DNA of 59,362 nt from Anaerolineae bacterium (GTDB taxonomy: Bacteria; Chloroflexota; Anaerolineae; Anaerolineales; Anaerolineaceae): positions 1-59,362 of the forward strand of contig JABLXK010000018.1 of assembly GCA_013178095.1 (NCBI GenBank). Reading direction: 5' to 3'. How positions within the stretch are numbered: the stretch's first letter is position 1; each line of letters starts with the position of its first letter. Under the pieces are notes generated by a model. That model had not been told where the DNA came from. It saw only the letters and a list, made by a program, of their open reading frames with translations, and searched no databases. Of the stretch, positions 1-9,334 are shown one piece after another. The position numbers were made by a program, and so were the translations under genes.

Positions 1-1470
1 CAGGCGATCAACCAGGGGCGTTTCCTCGACCTGATCGAGATCGACGCCGCTTCCAACACCAGCGTCGACGACGTGCGCGACTTGCGCGAGAAAATCAATT
101 TCGCGCCCACCCAGGGGCGTTATAAGGTCTACATCATCGACGAAGTGCACATGCTTTCCAACGCGGCTTTCAACGCCTTGTTGAAGACGCTGGAAGAACC
201 GCCCGCCCACGCCATCTTCGTGCTGGCTACCACCGAGGTGCACAAAATCCCGGCCACAGTGCTTTCACGCTGCCAGCGCCATGAATTCCGCCGCATTCCG
301 CTCAATTTCATCCAGGCCCTTTTGAAAGAAATCGCGGAAAAAGAAGGCGTGCAGGTGCAGCCGGCCGCGTTGACGGCTATCGCCCGCCAGGCCACCGGCA
401 GCATGCGCGACGCGGTCTCGCTGCTCGACCAGTTGGCTTCCACCGGCGGCGAGGTCACGCTGGAGCTGACTCAGCAGGTGCTGGGTACTGCCGCCGGGCA
501 GAGCATTTACGAATTGATCGATGCCATTCTGGCGGACGACACTGCCGCGGGCATCGCCCTGATCAACCGCGCGCTGGACAACGGCAGCGACCCGCGCCAG
601 TTTGCCCGCCAAATGGTGGACACGCTGCGCGCGGTGTTGATGGTGCGCATGGGCAACGCCGCCCAACTGGAAACCACCCCCGAAGAGCTGGAAAAACTCA
701 AATCCATGGCTGACCGGTTTACCCTCGAGAAATTGCTGGCTGCGGTCAACACCTTTGACCGCGTGGCACAACAAACCAGCCTGGGCTGGCAGCCGGGCTT
801 GCAGCTCGAACTGGCGCTCACACGCCTGGCCGCGCAGGTTGAAACCGAAGAACAGCCGGCTCACGCAGCGCCGCAAAAACAGGCGAAGATGCCTGCCGCG
901 CGGCCGGCGCAGGCTGTTAAAAACGAACCCCATGCAGTTCATAAACCGGACGAAGCTGTGACGGTGGAAAAGATCATGCCGGAAAGCCGGGAAACGAGGG
1001 ATTACCCGCTTGAAGAGACTGCCCCGGAAAAACAGGAAAAGCAGGAAAAGCAGGAAAAACCGGAGATGACCGAAAAACCGCACCAGAATCCGCCGGCGGA
1101 AAACCAACCCGCTGTTCCCGCAGCCGAGGGCGACCTGACGCGCATCAACGATAGCTGGAAAGAAATCCGCGCGGCCGCCAAGGAACTTTCCGCCGAGACC
1201 GGCGCGCTGCTCAACTCCTGCCGTTCGGTGAACATGCGCAAAGGGCGCCTGCTGCTGGGTTTCTCCAGCGAGCTGCTGCGCTCCAAGATGGAGAACGGGC
1301 ATAACCAGGAGAATGCCCGCCAGGCCATCCGTCAGGTGACCGGCATCGACATCCAGATCGACTGCCATGTGTCTGGACGGGAAGAAACGGTCATTCCCGA
1401 GGGAATCGACCGCGACGGCATGGTCGGTACCGCGCTTTCACTGGGCGGCAAGATCACCAAACATGAATAA
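1..1470 (+). CDS. dnaX: DNA polymerase III subunit gamma/tau (5' partial)
   Basis: Clamp-loader ATPase subunit of the replicative DNA polymerase. The reading frame is open from base 1, so the N-terminus with the Walker A motif lies outside the window. Visible are the clamp-loader segments DLIEIDAASN and YIIDEVHMLS (Walker B with the DEVH form), LLKTLEEPPAH, and the sensor-1 region VLATTEVHKI followed by LSRCQR (SRC motif). A low-complexity linker rich in Glu, Lys, Gln and Pro (around bases 840-1130) precedes a C-terminal tau-like domain. The first in-frame ATG is at 73, but homology clearly runs upstream of it. It is followed 18 bases later by ybaB and then recR, the classic dnaX-ybaB-recR operon order. 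Confidence 0.97.
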   Translation, partial: QAINQGRFLDLIEIDAASNTSVDDVRDLREKINFAPTQGRYKVYIIDEVHMLSNAAFNALLKTLEEPPAHAIFVLATTEVHKIPATVLSRCQRHEFRRIPLNFIQALLKEIAEKEGVQVQPAALTAIARQATGSMRDAVSLLDQLASTGGEVTLELTQQVLGTAAGQSIYELIDAILADDTAAGIALINRALDNGSDPRQFARQMVDTLRAVLMVRMGNAAQLETTPEELEKLKSMADRFTLEKLLAAVNTFDRVAQQTSLGWQPGLQLELALTRLAAQVETEEQPAHAAPQKQAKMPAARPAQAVKNEPHAVHKPDEAVTVEKIMPESRETRDYPLEETAPEKQEKQEKQEKPEMTEKPHQNPPAENQPAVPAAEGDLTRINDSWKEIRAAAKELSAETGALLNSCRSVNMRKGRLLLGFSSELLRSKMENGHNQENARQAIRQVTGIDIQIDCHVSGREETVIPEGIDRDGMVGTALSLGGKITKHE

Positions 1471-1488
1471 TTATCGGAAGAGGCAATT

Positions 1489-1809
1489 ATGATGAAAAAT
1501 ATGATGGGCGGCAACGCCGGTATGCTGAAACAGTTGAAAGAGATGCAAGACCAGCTCAAGAAAGCCCAGAAAGAACTCGAAAAGGAAACGGTCACCGGCG
1601 CAGCCGGTGGGGGAGCTGTGGAGGTGGTCATGACCGGCGCGCAGAAATGCACGCGCATCACGCTGGACGCTGAGAAAATAAAGGACATGAAAACCGAAAA
1701 TCTGCAAGCCTTGGTGATGATGGCTGTCAACGACGCGCTGGATAACTCGCGCAAGTTGATGGCCAAAAAGCTCGGCCCGCTCAGCGGCGGCCTGGGCGGC
1801 TTGCGCTAA
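1489..1809 (+). CDS. ybaB: YbaB/EbfC family nucleoid-associated protein
   Basis: A 106-residue basic, Met/Gly-rich protein starting MMKNMMGG. It has the family's N-terminal coiled region (KQLKEMQDQLKKAQKELE), the central GGGAVEVVMTG strand segment and a Gly-rich C-terminus (GPLSGGLGGL). Members form homodimers that bind DNA. The start is supported by a GGAAGAGG-type ribosome site about 8 bases upstream; a second ATG directly follows and could equally be used. Position between dnaX and recR is diagnostic. Role in recombination or nucleoid structure is known from the family only. Confidence 0.94.
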   Translation: MMKNMMGGNAGMLKQLKEMQDQLKKAQKELEKETVTGAAGGGAVEVVMTGAQKCTRITLDAEKIKDMKTENLQALVMMAVNDALDNSRKLMAKKLGPLSGGLGGLR

Positions 1810-1821
1810 GCGGAGATTCGC

Positions 1822-2427
1822 ATGGCCATTCTGCCTGAACCGCTGGAAAAATTGATGCTGGCTTTCGAGCGCCTGCCGGGCATCGGCCCCAAGACCGCCT
1901 CGCGCCTGGCATTTTACATGCTGCGCGCGCCGGCCGAGGTTTCCGCCGACCTGGCGGAGGCGCTCAAGGACATCAAGATCTCCACTGCCCTGTGCAAGGT
2001 TTGCTTCAACATCACCGCCGCCGGGCGCGACCTGTGCGATATTTGCGCCGCGCCTGAACGCGACAACGGATTGGTGTGCGTGGTGGAAGAGCCCATGGAT
2101 GTGCTGGCTCTGGAGCGCACCGCCGGGTTCGCCGGGCGCTACCACGTGCTGCATGGCGCGCTCTCGCCCATCGAGGGCATCGGCCCCGATAATTTGCGTA
2201 TCGCGGAGTTGGAGGATCGGGTGAAAGAGGGCAGGATCAGGGAGATCATCGTGGCCACCAACCCCAGCATGGAAGGCGACGCCACCGCGCTTTACCTGCG
2301 CCAAAGACTGGAAACCTACCCGGTGCACCTCACGCGCCTGGCGCGCGGCCTGCCCGTGGGCGGCGATTTGGAATATGCCGACCAGAGCACCCTGCTCAGG
2401 GCGTTGGCCGGACGACAGGATTTATAG
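1822..2427 (+). CDS. recR: recombination mediator RecR
   Basis: RecR of the RecFOR gap-repair pathway, 201 residues, the usual family length. In order: helix-hairpin-helix (RLPGIGPKTASRLAF, residues about 14-28), a four-cysteine zinc finger (LCKVC then LCDIC, about 56-73), a Toprim domain (VCVVEEPMDVLALE, about 80-95) and the Walker-B-like C-terminus (RGLPVGGDLEYADQSTL). The start is preceded by GGAG at 1811-1814. It closes the dnaX-ybaB-recR operon; only hairpin repeats follow for about 700 bases. Confidence 0.97.
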   Translation: MAILPEPLEKLMLAFERLPGIGPKTASRLAFYMLRAPAEVSADLAEALKDIKISTALCKVCFNITAAGRDLCDICAAPERDNGLVCVVEEPMDVLALERTAGFAGRYHVLHGALSPIEGIGPDNLRIAELEDRVKEGRIREIIVATNPSMEGDATALYLRQRLETYPVHLTRLARGLPVGGDLEYADQSTLLRALAGRQDL

Positions 2428-3146
2428 ATATCCAAAAGGTTGACATTGCATCAATACCGCAGATAGGCTTTTTTCCGTAGGTTGGGTTGAACGTCGTAGT
2501 CCACTGTAGGAGCAGTGATCGGAGATACTCTGCACAGCAGTTTCCAGCCGTATGATTTCAGGGCATAGAAAATCGAACGAAACCCTAAGATTGGTTTCGC
2601 GAGCCCACCATAGGTGGGCGTGGCGATCTCGATCTAAAAACTCGAATCGACGATGAAAATAAATATTTTATAGAAAAGTTGGGTTGGCAGAACACCAACC
2701 CAACCTACTTGAATTCCATGAATTAAACAATGCGAAACCCAATATAACCCTATGATTGTCTTCGCAAGCCCCGCCCCTTCGACGAGCTCAGGGAGCGGGG
2801 TGTAGCGATCTCAACTAAAAAAATTGGCTTTAAGATAATTTATCTATAAAAAAGTTGGGTTGTCCTCACATTGAAAGTGAGGATCTTCGAGAAGATCACC
2901 AACCCAACCTACTTGAATTCCATGAATTGAATGATGCGAAATCCAATATAACCTTAAGGTTGTTTTCGCGAGTCCCGCCCCTTCGACGAGCTCAGGGAGC
3001 GGGGTGTGGCGATCTTGTTCTAAAAAATATGAATCAGTAATAAGATAAATTTTCTATAAAAAAGTTGGGTTGGCAGAACACCAACCCAACCTACTTGAAT
3101 TCCATGAATTGAACGGAGTGAAACCCAACGACAATAAAGAGAATTC
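2428..3146. repeat. tandem hairpin-repeat array in the intergenic region after recR
   Basis: This 719-base gap holds no believable gene. It contains three imperfect units of about 165-210 bases. Each unit has two palindromes. One starts at a (g/a)ag(c/t)ccc block at 2601, 2766 and 2969 and runs into a gtggcgatct-like tail. The other is GTTGGGTTGG...CCAACCCAAC at 2678-2704, 2854-2908 and 3064-3090, always followed by CTACTTGAATTCCATGAATT. In units 1 and 3 the loop is 7 bases. In unit 2 it is replaced by two further perfect hairpins (2863-2883 and 2882-2897), giving a cruciform-like fold. Units 2 and 3 also contain CCCTTCGACGAGCTCAGGG (2775-2793, 2979-2997). Half copies of the GGTTGGGTT/AACCCAAC theme sit at both ends (2478-2490 and 3121-3129). 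Function unknown. Confidence 0.85.
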
Positions 3147-5483
3147 CTACCCCTTCCATCCAATCCCGAAATGCGTGATACGGATGTTCTGCTTGGTGGG
3201 GGTCAAATTGATCTCGTCGTAATTCTCGCCTTCCGCCAGCCATTTATCCAGCAGCGCCTGCTTCTCGTCCGCCAATGACTGCTGCAGCGCCGCCAGTTCG
3301 TCCTGGTAGCCTTCCAACACGGCCTTGGCCTCGTCCAGCCGCCCCTTGGCGTCGGACGCCATGCGCACCTTCGTGGCGGAGGAGGACACGCCGGTCAGGC
3401 GTCTCTTGGTGGCCAGCTTGAACAGCGATTCGCCCACTTTTAAGGCGGTGTCCAGCCCGCGCGAGGTCAGCTCGGATTGGTATTTATCCACCTTGGTCTG
3501 CTGGCGCTCGATCTTGGTTTTCAGCGCGGCTTCCTTGCTGCGGTAGCTGATTTCCAGCTTTTTGCTCTCCGCCTCGGCTTTGGCTTGCGCGGCGCTTTGC
3601 ACCTGCCGGCGGAACTGCTCGTCGCTCACCTCCGGCCCGGCGCTGATACCCAGCGCTTTGCTGACCCGCACGGTCACCGTGTCGCTCTCGAACACCCATT
3701 GTTCGAATTCCTTTTCCTGCCCCGACCACCAGGCGCTCTTGCCCATGAAGTCCGGCAGGTTGGCGAATTTAGCGCCGGCCGGTGCAGTATCCCGGATGGA
3801 TGCATCCGCGATTTCCGCGATATAGTTCTCCCAGCTTTGGCCGGTTTCGCGCGGGTCGTCCACCAGCACGCTTACCCTGTGACTGACATTCACGTTGGGG
3901 GTGCGCGAGAAGTAGCGCACCTCGGCGATTGCCAGCAAGGCGGGGTTCAGGCTTGCGCCTGCGTTGGCAGACAGGAAATATTCGCGCACGCCGCTCACCC
4001 CCGGTTTGGCGGCCGCGCCTTCCGTTTTGGGGGTGGCGGGCTGCACGCCGATTTTCGCGGCGCTCTTCCCGGCGGCGGCCGGCTGCGCGCCGGCCAGCGC
4101 GTTCAGCGCCGGGATCTGCCCGGCGGTCAAGGGGCCGGCCAGGTAGCTCATGGCGAAGCGCGTCTGGAAGATGGCAGGTTTCTTTTCGTGCACGTTGTGA
4201 TACAGGAACACGCGCTTGCCTAGCGCGGAGATCAATTTATCGTACTCGGCGCGCGGCACGCCGCCTGAAGCGCTTTCCAGCCCGTCCAGCAGGCGCTGCT
4301 TATCCTGGTCAGTCTGCAGGCGGCCGATCATCCAGGTGCCGGCGTTGGAAATGCCCTTGTAATCGATATCCACCGGGTTCTGCGTGGTCAGCACCAGTCC
4401 CACGCCGAAGGCGCGCGCGGTTTTCAGCAGGCGGATGATCAGCGGTTTGGAGGGTGGGTTGGCGATTGGCGGCAGGTAGCCGTGGATTTCGTCGAAATAC
4501 ACCAGCGCGCGCAGGTCGGAGGTGCCGCTCTGCTTGCGCATCCAGGTTTCCACCGCCGAATAGAGCAGCGTGACGAAGAACATGCGCTCGCTGTCGCTCA
4601 GGTGCGCCAAATAGAAAATACTGTGGCGCGCTTTGCCGGCCGGCGTGTACAGCATGGCTTGAATGTCCAGCGGCTGGCCTTCGATCCAGTCCTGAAAGGT
4701 GGGCGACGCCAGGAAATTATTCAGCAGCATGGCCAGTTCGCTGCGTTCTTTCTTGGGGAAAAAATCGTTAAGTGAGAATGCCCCCAGTTTTTCAAGCGGC
4801 GGGTCTTGCGTTTCCAAAATCAAGCCCTGCAAGTCCAGCGAAGCGCCCTTGCGCCAATGGTATTCCACGATGTTGGATAGCAGGATGTGCTCGCGCGAAC
4901 GCAGCGGATCGATGTCCTTAATGCCTACCAGGGTCAACAGGGCGGTGACGGTGGCCGCGATCTTCTCGCGCAGCACTTCCTCATTCTCCTCCCAGGGCAT
5001 GTCGGGCGCTTCAAAAGAAGCCAGAATGTTGACCGGAATTCCGCTGCTCGAACCGGGTGTATAAATTGTGCGCGCCACCGCGTCCTTGAGCTGCTGGATA
5101 TGCTTGCCGTCCAGCCCCCATTCCGCCAGGCCTTTTTTCCAGGTCGCGGCGGTTTCCTCGGCTGCCTGGGCAATGGTTTTATTTTCACGCCGGATGTAGG
5201 TGGCGTCCAGCCAGGGTTCAAAATCGGCGGCTTTCAGATCCGGAAAAGTCAGCAGCAGATTGGTTAAATCCCCCTTGGGGTCGATCAGGATGGCCGGGAT
5301 GCCCTGCAGTGCGGCTTCTTCCAGCAAGCCCACGCACAAACCGGTCTTGCCCGAGCCGGTCATGCCGGTCACGATGGCGTGCGTGGTCAGGTCCGGCGGG
5401 TCGTAACTTAGCAGCTCATCCGTCAGGGCGCCTTTCTTGAGATCGAAAATTTTTCCCAGGTAGAATTCTTTTGCGCTTCCCAT
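3147..5483 (-). CDS. HerA/DUF87-type ATP-binding protein with C-terminal coiled coil
   Basis: A 778-residue P-loop ATPase of the FtsK/HerA superfamily (DUF87/DUF853 kind). Visible are Walker A GMTGSGKT at residues 40-47, the following ILIDPKGDL segment, and Walker B LVYFDEIHGYLPP near residue 330. A sensor-like LTTQNPVDID and an arginine-bearing region follow. The last third is charged and predicted coiled coil (KIERQQTKVDKYQ and similar), ending in a short beta-rich tail. Such proteins usually pump DNA or partner a nuclease, but no NurA-like gene is adjacent. It is transcribed away from the neighbouring plus-strand gene; the ATG at 5483 is the only good start. The exact substrate is not shown by the sequence. 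Confidence 0.85.
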   Translation of the reverse strand: MGSAKEFYLGKIFDLKKGALTDELLSYDPPDLTTHAIVTGMTGSGKTGLCVGLLEEAALQGIPAILIDPKGDLTNLLLTFPDLKAADFEPWLDATYIRRENKTIAQAAEETAATWKKGLAEWGLDGKHIQQLKDAVARTIYTPGSSSGIPVNILASFEAPDMPWEENEEVLREKIAATVTALLTLVGIKDIDPLRSREHILLSNIVEYHWRKGASLDLQGLILETQDPPLEKLGAFSLNDFFPKKERSELAMLLNNFLASPTFQDWIEGQPLDIQAMLYTPAGKARHSIFYLAHLSDSERMFFVTLLYSAVETWMRKQSGTSDLRALVYFDEIHGYLPPIANPPSKPLIIRLLKTARAFGVGLVLTTQNPVDIDYKGISNAGTWMIGRLQTDQDKQRLLDGLESASGGVPRAEYDKLISALGKRVFLYHNVHEKKPAIFQTRFAMSYLAGPLTAGQIPALNALAGAQPAAAGKSAAKIGVQPATPKTEGAAAKPGVSGVREYFLSANAGASLNPALLAIAEVRYFSRTPNVNVSHRVSVLVDDPRETGQSWENYIAEIADASIRDTAPAGAKFANLPDFMGKSAWWSGQEKEFEQWVFESDTVTVRVSKALGISAGPEVSDEQFRRQVQSAAQAKAEAESKKLEISYRSKEAALKTKIERQQTKVDKYQSELTSRGLDTALKVGESLFKLATKRRLTGVSSSATKVRMASDAKGRLDEAKAVLEGYQDELAALQQSLADEKQALLDKWLAEGENYDEINLTPTKQNIRITHFGIGWKG

Positions 5484-5598
5484 AGCGTACCGCCTTTTGT
5501 AAAAATATTTGCGTTTAGATTATTATAACCAATGCGATTCCTGTGCATTATTATCTGCCATTATGTATAATCAAAAAATAGGATAGCGACGTTGAATC

Positions 5599-8034
5599 AT
5601 GAGCTTTGACCTTCATTATTACCCACTGGTATACCGCGCCGGGCGCGAGGGCGATGCCATCCCCGGCCTGCAGGTGCTGGCCGCTCCGCTTGGTTCCAAC
5701 CGCCACCGCCAGCGCGACTTGCTGGCGCTGATGCTGACCCTTTCCGGCGATCACCGTTATGACCCGGAAGAAATCCAGACATTAACGCTGCAAGCCGGCC
5801 AGGCCTTTTTCCAGGTCTCCGGCTCGGTCACGCGCGCCATGCAGGCGGTGGCCGATCTCTTGAATAAACAAATTTTCGACCGCAACCTCGATCGCGGTTA
5901 CGAGGGCGTGCGCGCCTTGGGCGCGTTAAATTTGGCCGCGCTGCATAACGATTGGCTGTTTATTGGCCAGGTGGGCCGCACGCAGGCCGTCTTTATCAAT
6001 TCGGAAATGGTGCAGGCCATCGACGAACCGGCCGATGCCGGGGATTTCCTCGGTTTGAGCCGGCGCGTGCAAATGCGCCTGTCGCAAACCGAAGCGCAGC
6101 CCGGCGATTTGCTGCTGCTTTGCGAGCAGCCCCCGGCGTCCTGGACGGTGCAAAACCTGGCAGGCAGCGCGTCTCTGGCCATGCCGCAGGTGAAACGCCG
6201 CCTGATGAACCAGGTTACCGGATCGCTGGAGACGGTCGCCGTCAAATTCCAGCCCGGGCGCGGCAAGGTGCTGGCTGGCAAATGGACCGAAATCGAGACG
6301 CCGCTGCAGCCGGAACAGCCGCGCGCGCCGGTCAATGAACCAACCCGGGAAACTATTTCCCCTCAGCCTGAAACTGCAGCGGATACCGGCATTGAGAGCA
6401 TGCCCTATTGGCAGGATCATGCCGCTGCTTCGCGCGATATTCCGGAATCCCGGAGCGAACTCGACGATGAGCCTGAATCCGACATTTCCATAGAAGATGA
6501 TGGAGGCACAGGCAAAGATGAGCTGGAAACATACTTTCCCGCTTCAGATCGCGCCGGCTTAAGTGAACCCCCGCAAGCGTCTTTTGAAGAAGATCAGATA
6601 CCGGTTATCGAGGGGCAGGCGGAAGAAAGCACCGGAGCTGGCATTGACCAGGGCGGGGTGAAACCGCTCTCGGCGGGGCCGGGTAGTTTTACCATGAGCA
6701 TGGCAAAAACCTGGATGAAATTAAAAGCCGCCCATGAGAAACTCTCTGGTTTCTTTGGGCGCATTGATCGTCGATTTAAAGCCGCCCAACCCCCGCTGCC
6801 GGCCGGTTCGCCGCCGTTGATGATGGTTGTGCTGGCGATCGCCATACCGCTGGTGGTGATCCTGGCTGCCATCACGGTTTATGCGCAAAGCGGCACGAAC
6901 GAGGAACACCAGGCGCTGCTGGTGGAAGCGCAGCAGGCAGCCGCGCTGGCAAGCGACACCAAAGATGCCGCCCGGCAGCGTGCCTATTGGGCGCAAGCGC
7001 TCGACCTGGTAACGCGTGCCCAGGAATACACCACCACCCAGGAATCGCGGGCGCTGTTTGAGAAAGCTCAAACCAGCCTGGACGCGCTGGATTTGGCCGG
7101 CCGGCTGAATTTTCGGCCGGCGCTCACCGAGTTCTTTCCCCAGGGCGTAGTCATCACGCACATCCAATCTGCCTCGTCCGGTGTGTACTTGCTCGACCAA
7201 ACATCCGGCAGCATTCTGCGGATTTCGCTCAATTCCAAGGGCTTTTACGAACTGGATCAGGAATTTCAGTGTGCGCCCGGCCCGTATGGGCTGACCACGG
7301 TCACCAAGCTGGTGGATTTCGAGGTGCTGCCGGCCAACACAGACAATTACCGCGTGGTGGGCGTCGACGCGCAAGGCAACCTGCTCTATTGCCGGCCGGG
7401 CGAACTGCCCCTTTCCCGTCCGCTCACCCCGCCTACGGGCGGGTGGAAGCGTATCAATGATCTTGGCTACGACAGCGATATCCTCTACGTGCTGGATGCT
7501 GATGCGGACGCTGTTTGGATGTATGAGGGCAAGAACCCGGAAGATCAGGAAGCCGCCGGTGTGATTTTCTCCGAAAAACCGATCAAGTTTTTCGACGAGG
7601 ACGTGCCCGACCTGGGCGGCGCGATCGACTTGGCTGTAAACGAAGAGGATCTCTACATCCTGCACCAGGATGGGCACATGTCGCTTTGCCGCTACAGCGC
7701 CTTGAAGGAAGTCAAATTGACTGAATGCCAGGATCCGGCGCCGTATAGCGACGATCGCGCCGGCCGTGAGAAACATCCCTGGATTTTCATGGACAGCAAT
7801 TTCGAGATGATGCAGCGCACCGTAGTCCCCAACGCAGCTATTTACATCCTGGATGGCGCCAACCGCTCCATCAACCAGTTCAGCAATCAGTTGAACCTGG
7901 AATATGTGTTCAAACCGCAGGTCAATCCCAACTATCCGATGCCCAATACTGTTCCAACCGGTTTTGGCATTTCATCGGATATGGAAGTCTTTTTGGCTTA
8001 TGATAACCAGCTTTTTATCGCGCCTTTGAAATAA
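5599..8034 (+). CDS. single-pass membrane protein: PP2C-like N-domain and propeller-like C-domain
   Basis: An 811-residue protein not recognised as a named family. Residues about 1-230 resemble a PP2C-type phosphatase fold (an LNLAALHNDWLFIGQVGRTQAVFI segment like the GDSR strand pair), but the metal-binding Asp-Gly motifs are not seen, so it is probably inactive. An acidic, Pro/Glu-rich linker follows (about 240-360). A clear membrane helix lies at about 405-428. Then come a helical segment and a long beta-rich region with repeated 'DSDILYVLDADADAVW' and 'AIDLAVNEEDLYIL' type blades, suggesting an outward-facing propeller. The layout suggests signalling across the membrane (inference). A possible -10 TATAAT is at 5566-5571 without a good -35. 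Its 3' end overlaps the convergent gene by 20 bases. Confidence 0.6.
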   Translation: MSFDLHYYPLVYRAGREGDAIPGLQVLAAPLGSNRHRQRDLLALMLTLSGDHRYDPEEIQTLTLQAGQAFFQVSGSVTRAMQAVADLLNKQIFDRNLDRGYEGVRALGALNLAALHNDWLFIGQVGRTQAVFINSEMVQAIDEPADAGDFLGLSRRVQMRLSQTEAQPGDLLLLCEQPPASWTVQNLAGSASLAMPQVKRRLMNQVTGSLETVAVKFQPGRGKVLAGKWTEIETPLQPEQPRAPVNEPTRETISPQPETAADTGIESMPYWQDHAAASRDIPESRSELDDEPESDISIEDDGGTGKDELETYFPASDRAGLSEPPQASFEEDQIPVIEGQAEESTGAGIDQGGVKPLSAGPGSFTMSMAKTWMKLKAAHEKLSGFFGRIDRRFKAAQPPLPAGSPPLMMVVLAIAIPLVVILAAITVYAQSGTNEEHQALLVEAQQAAALASDTKDAARQRAYWAQALDLVTRAQEYTTTQESRALFEKAQTSLDALDLAGRLNFRPALTEFFPQGVVITHIQSASSGVYLLDQTSGSILRISLNSKGFYELDQEFQCAPGPYGLTTVTKLVDFEVLPANTDNYRVVGVDAQGNLLYCRPGELPLSRPLTPPTGGWKRINDLGYDSDILYVLDADADAVWMYEGKNPEDQEAAGVIFSEKPIKFFDEDVPDLGGAIDLAVNEEDLYILHQDGHMSLCRYSALKEVKLTECQDPAPYSDDRAGREKHPWIFMDSNFEMMQRTVVPNAAIYILDGANRSINQFSNQLNLEYVFKPQVNPNYPMPNTVPTGFGISSDMEVFLAYDNQLFIAPLK

Positions 8035-9334
8035 GCTCGCGTTTGCGTTTCAACCATAACTTGAGATGAGTCAGAGACCAGGTATTGATCACCTGGTCGC
8101 ATTTTAACCCTGCCCGCCGCGCGATGGCGATGCCGTAGCGCGAGTTGGTCATCATGGCTGTGTTATGTGAGTCGCTGTCGAGCGCGATTTCAACCCCCAG
8201 GGAAATTGCCAGGCGTACTTTCCTGTCGTCGAAGATCGGGTGCGATTTATGCGAGTTGATCTCCAATGCCACCTGGTTGAACGCCGCGGCCCGGCAGACT
8301 CTTTCCCAATCCAGGTCGATCAAATCCACCATCGGGTAAATGCGCCCGCCCGGATGGCCGATGATATTCACGTATGGGTTCTCGATTGCGCGGATCAGGC
8401 GTGCGGTGGCTTGTTCCATCGGTTGATCGAGGGCAACGTGCATCGATGCGACCACGATGTCCATCCCGGCGAGCATCTCCGCCGGTAAGTCCAGGCTGCC
8501 GTCCGGCAAGATGTCCACTTCGACGCCTTTCAGGATGGTCAGTTTGTCCTTGAGGTCTTTTTGAAGCTGCTCGATTTCAGCGGCTTGTTGAATGAAATAG
8601 CTCGCGTCTGTGTATTTTTTGATCAGATGCGGGGAATGATCGCAGATGGCGATGTGGGTGTAACCCAACTGCATGGCCGCTTCCGCCATCTCTGCGATGC
8701 TGTTCTTGCCGTCGCTCCAGGTGGAATGCACGTGCAGGTCGGAGAGGATGTCTGAGCGTTGGATCAGGTTGGCTAAATCGGATGTCCGCAGTTGCGCCAC
8801 CTGGTCGCCGCTCTCGCGCAGTTCCGGCGGGATCCAGGGCAAGCCAAGCGCGCTATAAATCTCCCCTTCCTCCCGGAAGGCAAGCGCAGTATTGGATTGA
8901 AACAAACCGGAGTGGTTTAGCTTTAACCCTTTTTCTGCCGCCAGGCTGGCGAGTTTATCCAGGTGATTTTCAGAACCGGTCGTCAGCAGGAGTCGAAAAA
9001 TGTACTGCGTGCCTGCCGGCGCCAGCCAGATGACCATCTTGATGCCCGAGGGCAGCAGGATCGTGATGCAGTTTTCACTATCTTCCTGCACGTAAAGGGG
9101 ATAAAGCGCGTCCAGGACGACCGCGTGCGCCGCGGCGGGATTTTCCACAGCCAGCACCAGATCGATGTGGTCGATGGAATATTTGCCGCGCCGCAGCTCG
9201 CCGGAAATCTGCCCATCTGAAACGCTGGGCAGGTTTTTCAAGCGTTCCAGCCATTCCTCGGCGATAGGGAATGCGTCGTGGCTGCTGAATTTTTTAAACA
9301 GTTCGAATTCGTAATTGCTCACTGGTATAACCAT
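8015..9334 (-). CDS. PolX-like palm (degenerate) + PHP domain phosphoesterase, paralog A
   Basis: 439 residues that align with the middle and end of bacterial DNA polymerase X, without its helix-hairpin-helix front. The palm part shows GELRRGKYSIDHIDLVLA (residues 45-62) where PolX has GS-R...D-D: the first catalytic Asp is His56, the second is kept (Asp58), and the third (the D of VDLR/VDFR) is Val101 with Trp103. After the TGSENH segment and PPELRES the PHP domain is complete: DLHVHSTWSDG (His201, His203, Asp208), CDHSP, GVEVDILPDG, SMHV, GHPGG, EIN and DSDSH. Predicted to have lost polymerase activity but kept metal-dependent phosphoesterase or 3'-5' exonuclease activity. It lies 102 bases downstream of its paralog. 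Confidence 0.85.
   Translation of the reverse strand: MVIPVSNYEFELFKKFSSHDAFPIAEEWLERLKNLPSVSDGQISGELRRGKYSIDHIDLVLAVENPAAAHAVVLDALYPLYVQEDSENCITILLPSGIKMVIWLAPAGTQYIFRLLLTTGSENHLDKLASLAAEKGLKLNHSGLFQSNTALAFREEGEIYSALGLPWIPPELRESGDQVAQLRTSDLANLIQRSDILSDLHVHSTWSDGKNSIAEMAEAAMQLGYTHIAICDHSPHLIKKYTDASYFIQQAAEIEQLQKDLKDKLTILKGVEVDILPDGSLDLPAEMLAGMDIVVASMHVALDQPMEQATARLIRAIENPYVNIIGHPGGRIYPMVDLIDLDWERVCRAAAFNQVALEINSHKSHPIFDDRKVRLAISLGVEIALDSDSHNTAMMTNSRYGIAIARRAGLKCDQVINTWSLTHLKLWLKRKRELISKAR

Noticed and set aside
265..1368. Long minus-strand open frame inside dnaX
   Set aside because: Antisense shadow in high-GC coding DNA; composition is Arg/Gln/His/Leu-rich and has no family signal, while dnaX is certain.
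1471..2328. Minus-strand open frame of 285 codons across ybaB and recR
   Set aside because: It overlaps two certain genes of the dnaX operon and has no recognisable motif.
2855..3040. 61-codon open frame in the repeat array
   Set aside because: It lies inside the hairpin repeats and has repeat-derived, non-protein-like sequence.
2580..3130. CRISPR array after recR
   Set aside because: Units are long (165-210 bases), imperfect and palindromic, with no short constant repeat and unique spacer pattern and no cas genes.
3477..4223. Plus-strand open frame within the HerA-like gene
   Set aside because: Reverse-strand shadow of a clear ATPase gene.
6721..7776. Minus-strand open frame of 351 codons
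   Set aside because: Antisense to the PP2C-like/propeller membrane protein, with no recognised motif.
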